A stretch of 22,279 bases of DNA from RUG11237 sp045119215 (GTDB taxonomy: Bacteria > Bacillota > Clostridia > Lachnospirales > Lachnospiraceae), in assembly GCA_045119215.1 (NCBI GenBank), contig JBGVDD010000130.1, forward strand, positions 1-22,279, in the 5' to 3' direction. The notes under the pieces are model-generated. The model searched no databases, was not told the origin of the DNA, and saw nothing but the letters and a program-made list of their open reading frames with translations. The translations under genes and the position numbers were made by a program. Of this stretch, positions 14,270 to 21,114 are shown in pieces; positions within the stretch are counted from its first letter, which is position 1; each line of letters starts with the position of its first letter.

Positions 14270-15484
14270 ATGGCAAGAGTCAATGAAAACTATTTAAAAT
14301 TACCAGGTAGCTACCTTTTTTCAACTATTGGAAAAAAAGTGGCTGCATTCCAGGCAGCAAATCCAGATAAGACTATCATCCGTCTTGGAATTGGTGATGT
14401 TACACAGCCATTAGCACCGGAGATTATCAAAAGTCTTCACAGTGCCGTAGACGAAATGGGAAAGGCAGAAACCTTCCGTGGATATGCACCGGACTTAGGG
14501 TATGAATTCTTGAGAAAAGCAATTGTAGAGAATGATTATAAGGCAAGAGGATGCGAAATCGAAGCAGACGAAATCTTTGTTTCTGACGGTGCAAAGTGTG
14601 ATTCTTCTAATATTCAGGAAATTTTTGCAGCGGACAGCAAGATTGCAGTGTGTGACCCTGTTTATCCAGTGTACGTTGATTCTAATGTAATGGCAGGAAG
14701 AACCGGTGTATATGATGCAAAGGCAGAGACATGGAGCGATGTAATCTATATGCCATGTTTAGAGTCCAACGGATTCGCACCAGAGCTGCCAAAGGAAGTT
14801 CCGGATTTGATTTATCTTTGTTTCCCAAACAATCCAACAGGAGCAACCATTACAAAGGCTCAGCTTCAGGAATGGGTAGATTACGCAAATAAAAACAATG
14901 CGGTGATTATCTATGATGCTGCATACGAAGCATATATTTCAGAAACAGATGTTCCACATTCTATCTATGAATGTGAAGGAGCAAGAACTTGTGCCATTGA
15001 ACTAAAGAGCTTTTCTAAGAATGCAGGATTTACAGGGGTTCGTCTTGGATATACGGTAATTCCAAAAGAATTAACCTGTGATGGAGTGGCATTACATGGA
15101 CTTTGGGCAAGACGCCATGGAACAAAGTACAACGGTGCACCATATATTGTGCAGCGTGCGGGGGAAGCTGTTTACTCTGAGGCAGGAAAGGCTCAGTTAA
15201 AAGACCAGGTGGCTTACTATATGAACAATGCAAAGACCATCAAGGAAGGATTAAGTGCAGCGGGATTTAGCGTATCCGGTGGTGTGAACGCTCCATATAT
15301 CTGGTTGAAGACACCAGACAAAATGACTTCCTGGGAATTCTTTGATTATTTATTGGAAAATGCCAATGTGGTAGGTACTCCAGGTTCCGGCTTTGGACCG
15401 AGTGGAGAGGGATATTTCCGTCTTACAGCTTTCGGTACCTATGAAAATACTTTGGCTGCAATTGAGAGAATTAAGAAGCTGTAA
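14270..15484 (+). CDS. dapL: LL-diaminopimelate aminotransferase
   Basis: 404 residues, normal for DapL. It converts tetrahydrodipicolinate directly to LL-diaminopimelate with glutamate as amino donor, by-passing the acylated DapD/DapC/DapE steps. Seen motifs: FSTIGKKVAAFQAANP, RLGIGDVTQPL, FRGYAPDLGYEFLR, FPNNPTG with Asn187, YDAAYEAYI with Asp216, and SFSKNAGFTGVRLGY with the Schiff-base Lys250. AGGAGG (14256-14261) precedes the ATG by eight bases. Together with dapF it gives the last two steps to meso-DAP. It is the last gene before a terminator and may be co-transcribed from the glnA promoter. Confidence 0.96.
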   Translation: MARVNENYLKLPGSYLFSTIGKKVAAFQAANPDKTIIRLGIGDVTQPLAPEIIKSLHSAVDEMGKAETFRGYAPDLGYEFLRKAIVENDYKARGCEIEADEIFVSDGAKCDSSNIQEIFAADSKIAVCDPVYPVYVDSNVMAGRTGVYDAKAETWSDVIYMPCLESNGFAPELPKEVPDLIYLCFPNNPTGATITKAQLQEWVDYANKNNAVIIYDAAYEAYISETDVPHSIYECEGARTCAIELKSFSKNAGFTGVRLGYTVIPKELTCDGVALHGLWARRHGTKYNGAPYIVQRAGEAVYSEAGKAQLKDQVAYYMNNAKTIKEGLSAAGFSVSGGVNAPYIWLKTPDKMTSWEFFDYLLENANVVGTPGSGFGPSGEGYFRLTAFGTYENTLAAIERIKKL

Positions 15485-15506
15485 ATAATTATTTAGTACA
15501 GTTGTA

Positions 15507-15544
15507 AAAAGGCTTATCAGGCTTAGGGCTTGGTAAGCCTTTTA
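15507..15544 (+). terminator. Terminator after dapL
   Basis: AAAAGGCTTATC (15507-15518) and GGTAAGCCTTTT (15532-15543) form a 12-pair stem with one G-U pair and a 13-base loop; the right arm ends in the T-run. It probably ends a glnA-ANTAR-dapF-dapL message. Confidence 0.8.
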
Positions 15545-15565
15545 TAGATTTACAAAAGTAATACA

Positions 15566-15594
15566 TTGACATCCCCTGTGTATATGGATAAAAT
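15566..15594 (+). promoter_or_regulatory. Strong promoter of the CAP-domain gene
   Basis: Perfect TTGACA (15566-15571), 17-base spacer with a TG two bases into a TATATGGA end, and TAAAAT (15589-15594). The leader is about 60 bases. Confidence 0.8.
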
Positions 15595-15659
15595 GATATA
15601 AGTGAATCTCAAAGCAAAAAAAGAGACAGTTTACGATACAAAACAAAAGGGGTTGAGGA

Positions 15660-17525
15660 ATGCACATGGAAAAGAATAAAAGTCATAGGAAGGCATACAA
15701 AATAATCATTACCATAGCAGTGATATTAGGACTTTTGAATTTGGATATAATTCAGACACCGGCAGCCGAAAATACTACCAGGGAAAGTATTCGGGTGCGC
15801 TATGGACAGACAGAAGGCAGAAAGATGTTGAAAATGATCAACGAGCTTCGAACGGGAAACGATGCCTGGTATTGGAATGCAGATAATACTACCAAAACCT
15901 ATTGTAATGATTTAGCAGAGTTGACCTATGATTATGAATTGGAAAAACTGGCCATGCAAAGAGCGGCAGAAATCGTAGTGTCTTTTTCACACACCAGACC
16001 AAATGGAGAAAACTGCTTTTCTATCTATGAAGAAAATGGATTAAAAAAGGGCAGTGCGGGAGAAAATATTGCTTATGGGTATGACACTGCTGAGGTAATG
16101 AATGAAAGATTCTGGGAAGCGGATAAACTATATGAAGGGCAAGGACATAGGAGAAATATGCTTTCGGCTAAATTTACCACAGTAGGCATTGGACATGCTT
16201 ATTATAATGGACGGCATTACTGGGTGGAGGAATTTAGTTCAGAACAATATAGTAATGAGCAAACCCAACCCAAGGATTCCGTTGTAGCAGTACAGATTGA
16301 ACTTGATGAAAACCATGCCATTCCTACACCTAAACCGACTGCAACACCTAAGCCCACGGTAACGAAAGCCCCTACAAAGGCGCCTACGGCAACAGTGACG
16401 AAAGCGCCCACAAAGGTGCCCACGGCAACAGTGACAAAAGCGCCCACAAAGGTGCCCACGGTAACGAAAGCCCCTACAAAGGCGCCCACGGCAACAGTGA
16501 CAAAAGCGCCCACAAAGGTGCCCACGGTAACGAAAGCCCCTACAAAGGCGCCCACGGCAACAGTGACGAAAGCCCCCACAAAGGTGCCCACGGTAACGAA
16601 AGCCCCCACGAAGGTGCCCACAGTAACCGCTACGAAAGCGCCCACAAAGGTGCCCACGGTAACGAAAGCCCCTACAAAGGCGCCCACGGCAACAGTGACG
16701 AAAGCGCCCACAAAGGTGCCCACGGTAACGAAAGCCCCCACGAAGGTGCCCACAGTAACCGCTACGAAAGCGCCCACAAAGGTGCCCACAGTAACCGCTA
16801 CGAAAGCGCCCACGGCAACAGTGACAAAAGCCCCCACAAAGGTGCCCACGGCAACAGTGACAAAAGTCCCCACAAAGGTACCCACAGTAACCGCTACGAA
16901 AGCGCCCACGGCAATAGTGACAAAAGCCCCCACAAAGTCACCGGTTAAGGCTGTAAAGCTGTTACAGCCGTCTGTAAAGGTTAAGTTTACAGGACAAAGG
17001 GGGATAAAGGTATCCTGGAAAAAAGTAAAGAATGCAGAAGGATATATGGTTTATCGTTCCACAAAGAAGAAGGGCGCATATAAGCGGATAAAGACAGTAA
17101 GCAATGGTTCAAAGTCAAGCTATACGGATACAAAGACAAAAAATGGTAGGACTTATTACTATTATGTTGTTGCTTATGCAAAAACAGATGGAAAAACTAT
17201 ACGAAGTCCAAAGTCAAAGTCAGGCTATAGAAAGGTAGTTAAGAGTTTGTCGGCCCCCAAATTAAATAAACTAACGGGGACGATTTATAGTATCAATCTT
17301 TCATGGTCTAAAGTGAAGAACGCAACAGAGTATCAGGTATTTATGCAGGTTGGGAAAGGCAGTCCAAAGTGTATTAAGAAGACAAAGAAAACTAAAGTGG
17401 TAATTTCAGGAAAAGATTATGGTTATGCAGAACAAAAGTGTACGGTAAGTGTGAAAGCTGTATACAAAAAAGATGGTGCACAGGTGGAAAGTTTACATTC
17501 GAAAAGAATTGTATTTGGACGTTAA
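15660..17525 (+). CDS. Secreted CAP-domain protein with Thr/Pro/Lys repeat tract and two FN3-like modules
   Basis: 621 residues. AAAGGGG supports ATG 15660; ATG 15666, two codons later, is also possible (GAGG 15655-15658). A signal peptide covers about residues 1-36 (IIITIAVILGLL..., TPAA). A CAP/SCP domain at about 53-195 keeps the conserved tetrad region: SFSHTRPNG with His111, AGENIAYG with Glu135, GHRRNML with His163, and HYWVEEF. Residues about 222-427 are a tract of TKAPTKVPTV-type units. Two FN3-like modules follow (about 435-530 and 531-618), with SWKKVKNAEGYMVYRS and SWSKVKNATEYQVF. No cell-wall anchor is visible. Bacterial CAP proteins are secreted with mostly unknown activity. The Thr-rich tract is a plausible site for glycosylation or wall spanning. 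The gene is monocistronic. Confidence 0.9.
   Translation: MHMEKNKSHRKAYKIIITIAVILGLLNLDIIQTPAAENTTRESIRVRYGQTEGRKMLKMINELRTGNDAWYWNADNTTKTYCNDLAELTYDYELEKLAMQRAAEIVVSFSHTRPNGENCFSIYEENGLKKGSAGENIAYGYDTAEVMNERFWEADKLYEGQGHRRNMLSAKFTTVGIGHAYYNGRHYWVEEFSSEQYSNEQTQPKDSVVAVQIELDENHAIPTPKPTATPKPTVTKAPTKAPTATVTKAPTKVPTATVTKAPTKVPTVTKAPTKAPTATVTKAPTKVPTVTKAPTKAPTATVTKAPTKVPTVTKAPTKVPTVTATKAPTKVPTVTKAPTKAPTATVTKAPTKVPTVTKAPTKVPTVTATKAPTKVPTVTATKAPTATVTKAPTKVPTATVTKVPTKVPTVTATKAPTAIVTKAPTKSPVKAVKLLQPSVKVKFTGQRGIKVSWKKVKNAEGYMVYRSTKKKGAYKRIKTVSNGSKSSYTDTKTKNGRTYYYYVVAYAKTDGKTIRSPKSKSGYRKVVKSLSAPKLNKLTGTIYSINLSWSKVKNATEYQVFMQVGKGSPKCIKKTKKTKVVISGKDYGYAEQKCTVSVKAVYKKDGAQVESLHSKRIVFGR
16323..16943 (+). repeat. 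Coding repeat tract of Thr/Pro/Lys units
   Basis: About 620 bases built from variations of ACGAAAGC(G/C)CCCACAAAGGTGCCC encoding TKAPTKVP or TKAPTKAPTAT. It is much richer in C and G than its surroundings and encodes the low-complexity middle of the CAP protein. Codon use is repetitive and the tract is expected to vary in length between strains. Confidence 0.92.
16524..16787 (+). repeat. 132-bp tandem duplication inside the repeat tract
   Basis: Bases 16524-16655 and 16656-16787 are two adjacent copies of a 132-base (44-codon) unit. Reading them side by side I find one difference, C against G in the AAAGC(C/G)CCC position. The frame is kept. The near identity points to a recent duplication by slippage or unequal recombination. 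Confidence 0.88.
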
Positions 17526-17552
17526 AAAAGGGGGAAGCGCCCCCTTTTTTTC
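17524..17552 (+). terminator. Terminator after the CAP-domain gene
   Basis: AAAAAAGGGGG, loop AAGCG, CCCCC then at least seven T. The TAA stop (17523-17525) touches the base of the stem. Confidence 0.88.
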
Positions 17553-17622
17553 GTGAGAAAAGGATAATTTTTCAAGAAAGCCTAGCAAATTGTAACAAAA
17601 GTATTAAATTTCTTATTTTTTG

Positions 17623-17651
17623 TTGTAAATTCCATAAAAAAATTGTATAGT
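17623..17651 (+). promoter_or_regulatory. Promoter of the glycosyltransferase-DUF2298 operon
   Basis: TTGTAA (17623-17628), 17-base spacer, TATAGT (17646-17651), about 55 bases before the ATG at 17706. It separates this operon from the CAP gene. Confidence 0.6.
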
Positions 17652-17705
17652 ATCTTAGTATGCAGACAAAAATACATAAATATGAAAGACACAAAGGGGA
17701 AAAGA

Positions 17706-18416
17706 ATGGATAAGTTGTATATTGTAATTCCTGCCTATAATGAGGAGGAGAACATAGAAAATGTAATTAATGATTGGTACCCGGTGGTGGAGAAAATTGG
17801 AAAAGACAGCCGACTGGTGATTATCAACGATGGAAGTAAGGATAGTACTTACGACATTATGCTGAAAATCAAAAAAGAAAAGAATTTAGAGCAGTTTGAG
17901 CCAGTGACAAAGCCAAATGGTGGGCATGGTGCTACTATCCTTTATGGATATCATTATGCCATTGACAATCAGGCAGACTATATTTTCCAGACGGATTCCG
18001 ATGGTCAGACATTACCGGAAGAATTCTGGCAGTTTTGGGACTTGAGAGAGCAGTATGATATGGTCATTGGTCATAGAAATAAAAGAGAAGATGGTTCTTC
18101 CAGAGTCTTTGTTACTAAGACCTTGAAACTGGTGATTAAGCTTTGCTTTGGAGTGTCAGTTACAGATGCAAATACTCCATTCCGTGTGATGAAGACCAGT
18201 ACCCTGAAAAAATACATTGGACTGATTCCGAAAGATTACAATCTTTCCAATGTAATTATTTCGGTAATTTATGCAAAGCATAAATTGGCAGTGAAATATA
18301 TACCGATTACCTTTAGACCACGTCAAGGCGGTGTGAATTCCATTAACTTAAAGAGGATTATAGGAATTGGAAAACAAGCGGTGAAAGATTTTAAAGTAAT
18401 AGGAAAAACAATATAA
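17706..18416 (+). CDS. Family 2 glycosyltransferase, DPM1-like (polyprenyl-phosphate sugar synthase type)
   Basis: 236 residues from ATG 17706, which has AAAGGGG six bases upstream; ATGs at 17643 and 17682 in frame lack a comparable site. The GT-A fold motifs are clear: YIVIPAYNEEENIENV (5-20), IINDGSKDST (39-48), NGGHGATILYGY (71-82) and the metal-binding DSDG (97-100). The size and absence of C-terminal membrane helices fit the catalytic DPM1/DPG synthase type, which transfers a sugar from GDP- or UDP-sugar to a polyprenyl phosphate at the cytoplasmic face of the membrane. The donor sugar cannot be read from sequence. It lies 18 bases upstream of the DUF2298 gene, which is likely to use its product. 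Confidence 0.9.
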   Translation: MDKLYIVIPAYNEEENIENVINDWYPVVEKIGKDSRLVIINDGSKDSTYDIMLKIKKEKNLEQFEPVTKPNGGHGATILYGYHYAIDNQADYIFQTDSDGQTLPEEFWQFWDLREQYDMVIGHRNKREDGSSRVFVTKTLKLVIKLCFGVSVTDANTPFRVMKTSTLKKYIGLIPKDYNLSNVIISVIYAKHKLAVKYIPITFRPRQGGVNSINLKRIIGIGKQAVKDFKVIGKTI

Positions 18417-18434
18417 AGGAAAAGGTGTTATGTT

Positions 18435-21032
18435 ATGAAGAATGCAACAAAGAAAAACAAAAAAGCATCTGCTTCAACGGAAAAAGTGGTGGACACAAAA
18501 ATAGAGACTCCGGCGAATACAACTCAGGAAGTGGGAAACGGACAAGAAGTTGTTATGCAAAGTGGAAAAGCGTTTGGATATGAGAAGGTTATTACCATTG
18601 TTCTTGCGGCAATGCTTGTGCTTACCATGATTATAGGAAAATCCTTTCTGGGAGATGATTTTACAAGAACGTTAATCTGGTGGTTTGGACTTTTGACATT
18701 GGGAATATGCTGTCTTCCATTAGGATATATTTTATTTAGCAAGTTCAATGATTTTGGATGGATGTTTTCAAAAAGTATTGGATTGGCGTTGATTTCCTGG
18801 CTCATGTGGCTGTTAGCGTCTATGAAGGTAATGAAATTTACACAGGCAGGTTGTATCATCTCCTGTTTGGTTGTGCTTGCTTTGAATGTAGTGCTGGCAT
18901 ATTTTGTTTTTATAAAAAAGAAAACAAGAAAGTTCCAATTTAGTTTTAAGAATTTAAATGCAATTTTATTTGTAGAATTTTTATTTATGGGTGCCTTCTT
19001 TTACTGGGTATATCTGCGTGGGTTTAATCCAAGTGCATATGGAACCGAAAAATTCATGGATTTTGGCTTTATGCGCATTATGGAGCGTTCGGACTATATG
19101 CCACCGGAAGATTTATGGTTTTCAGGAAAGAGCATTAACTATTATTACGTAGGACAGTTTGTAGGAACTTTTATTGGAAAACTATGTGGAATTTCTGTGG
19201 ATTATGGATACAATTTATTCTTAATGACAATTGCTGCTTTTGCTGTGGCATTGACCTACTCTCTTGTTCGCAACTGTTTTGGACAGCTTGTGTTTGAAAA
19301 AGATATTGAAATTTCGAAAAATGTGGTGTACAGACATAATATTAAAAGCTGTATGGAAAACAATTCCTATGAAAAGAATGTGACAGAAAAGAAAAATCCT
19401 GGAAAGATAAAGAAATTTTTCATAGAAAATAATTTTACCAGAGGAATTGCAGTGCTGGCAGGTTTGATTTCTTCTACAGCTGTAGTATATGCAGGAAATG
19501 TCCACTATATTGTATATTGCTTGTTTAAGAAGATAGCACAGAAGTTTTTACAGGTGGAGGAAACTGGATATTGGTTCCCGGATGCCACCAGATATATTGG
19601 ATATAATCCGGACGTAGAAGATAAGACCATTCACGAATTTCCTTGTTACTCCTTTGTACTTGGTGATGTGCATGCCCATGTAATCAATATTATTTTTGTT
19701 ATTACTGTAATGGGAGTTCTTTTTGCCTGGCTTTTAAATCGTAGGGAAGCAATGATGAAAAAAGAAGAAACAACACTGATAAAAGAAATCTTCTCACCAT
19801 ATATTCTACTGATTGGATTCTTTATTGGTTTCTTCCATACTACTAATTTTTGGGATTTCCCAATTTACTATGTGGTAAGTGGTGCAATTATTTTATTCTC
19901 AAATATTGTGTTATATAATTGTAATAAATTCACATGGATATTAACTGCAATCCAAGGGGTGCTGGTCTTCCTGATTGGAACCATTGTATGTTTACCGTTT
20001 ACATTGAATTTCCAACAGATTTCCAGCCAGATTAAATTGTGTGATAAACATACACCGTTTTATCAGTTAGCAGTGCTTTGGGGTCTCCCGATTCTGATTG
20101 TGATTATTTTTATTGTAAATATGATTTACCGCAATGCAAAGGCTGGGATGTTTAAAAAGAATTATGACAATAGAAAGATGAATGTGGTATCGAGATTTTT
20201 TGATTCCATGAAGACATCAGATTTGTTTATGTTTGTTTTAGGTTTGTGTGCTATCGGCTTAACCTTGATGCCAGAAGTAATTTATGTAAAGGATATCTAT
20301 GAAGGGGCATATTCCAGAGCAAACACAATGTTTAAGCTGACTTATCAGGCTTACATTATGTACGGTGTGGTCATTGGCTATGCGTTGATGAAATTATTAT
20401 GTCAGGGCAAGAATTTAATTCGCACACTGGCAACGATTATGCTTATTGTATGGATGATGACTGTTGGATATTTCAATCAGTCCATTGACTCCTGGTTTGG
20501 TGGTCATGAATCTGTGGAAAACTATCAGGGAATTGATGCAACTAAGTTTATGGAGACAGAATGTTATGCAGACGAACTGGGAACCCAGTGGTTAAATGAA
20601 AATGCAAAAGATGGAGAAGTTGTATTGGAAACCAACGGTGACAGCTATACTTTCTATGAGCGTGTGTCTGTAATTACCGGGCTTCCTACGGTTATGGGAT
20701 GGAGAACCCATGAGTGGCTGTGGAGAAGTGATGTGAGTACAGAAACAGAAGATGGTGGTACCTTCCCGGCAGAAGTTTCAGAGAGAGAAAACGACATCAG
20801 CAATTTCTTCACTACCACAGACATTAATGTGGCGCAGGAATTTATTGACAAGTACAATGTAAGCTATATTTACATTGGAAAATGTGAATATGAAAAGTTC
20901 CCGACTATGAATACAGACTTTATGACCAGTTTAGGAGAAGTGGTGTTTGAGTACAATTCTGACTTGACTTATCAGGTGGATGGTGTGGACCAGACACAGA
21001 ATAAGACAACCTATATTATTAAAGTAAAGTAA
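18435..21032 (+). CDS. DUF2298 (YYYxG motif) large multi-spanning membrane protein
   Basis: 865 residues. A polar Lys-rich N-terminus (1-50) is followed by more than ten hydrophobic segments. The family signature is visible: EKFMDFGFMRIM (205-216), SINYYYVGQF (234-243, YYY at 236-238), HEFPCYSFVLGDVHAHVIN (400-418, His413 and His415), FWDFPIYYV, and YSRANTMFKLTYQAYIM. A hydrophilic stretch follows the last helix. This matches DUF2298, which I recall as TIGR03662 (Chlor_Arch_YYY) from Archaea, Chloroflexi and Clostridium phytofermentans, function unknown. Many membrane spans with an acidic loop resemble GT-C glycosyltransferases that use lipid-linked sugars. The upstream DPM1-like gene, 18 bases away, supports this. 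The catalytic role is inference. Length is within the reported family range. Confidence 0.88.
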   Translation: MKNATKKNKKASASTEKVVDTKIETPANTTQEVGNGQEVVMQSGKAFGYEKVITIVLAAMLVLTMIIGKSFLGDDFTRTLIWWFGLLTLGICCLPLGYILFSKFNDFGWMFSKSIGLALISWLMWLLASMKVMKFTQAGCIISCLVVLALNVVLAYFVFIKKKTRKFQFSFKNLNAILFVEFLFMGAFFYWVYLRGFNPSAYGTEKFMDFGFMRIMERSDYMPPEDLWFSGKSINYYYVGQFVGTFIGKLCGISVDYGYNLFLMTIAAFAVALTYSLVRNCFGQLVFEKDIEISKNVVYRHNIKSCMENNSYEKNVTEKKNPGKIKKFFIENNFTRGIAVLAGLISSTAVVYAGNVHYIVYCLFKKIAQKFLQVEETGYWFPDATRYIGYNPDVEDKTIHEFPCYSFVLGDVHAHVINIIFVITVMGVLFAWLLNRREAMMKKEETTLIKEIFSPYILLIGFFIGFFHTTNFWDFPIYYVVSGAIILFSNIVLYNCNKFTWILTAIQGVLVFLIGTIVCLPFTLNFQQISSQIKLCDKHTPFYQLAVLWGLPILIVIIFIVNMIYRNAKAGMFKKNYDNRKMNVVSRFFDSMKTSDLFMFVLGLCAIGLTLMPEVIYVKDIYEGAYSRANTMFKLTYQAYIMYGVVIGYALMKLLCQGKNLIRTLATIMLIVWMMTVGYFNQSIDSWFGGHESVENYQGIDATKFMETECYADELGTQWLNENAKDGEVVLETNGDSYTFYERVSVITGLPTVMGWRTHEWLWRSDVSTETEDGGTFPAEVSERENDISNFFTTTDINVAQEFIDKYNVSYIYIGKCEYEKFPTMNTDFMTSLGEVVFEYNSDLTYQVDGVDQTQNKTTYIIKVK

Positions 21033-21051
21033 AAACTTGTAAACAAAAAAG

Positions 21052-21088
21052 AAATCCGATATACTATCGTTAAGTATATCGGATTTTT
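21052..21088 (+). terminator. Terminator after the DUF2298 gene
   Basis: AAATCCGATATACT (21052-21065), loop ATCGTTA, and the perfect complement AGTATATCGGATTT (21073-21086) with TTTTT across 21084-21088. Confidence 0.9.
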
Positions 21089-21114
21089 GACGTTTGGAGT
21101 AGGAGGGAAGGAAA

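Noticed and set aside
16217..16933. 238-codon open frame on the minus strand reading GAFVTVAVGAFV-type repeats, like a hydrophobic repeat protein
   Set aside because: It is the mirror of the Thr/Pro/Lys repeat tract of the CAP gene. The periodic sequence has no stops in this frame by construction, and there is no ribosome binding site or promoter.
16323..16943. CRISPR-like look of regularly spaced short repeats
   Set aside because: No unique spacers of constant length; the units are contiguous coding repeats in frame with a secreted protein, and no cas gene is nearby.
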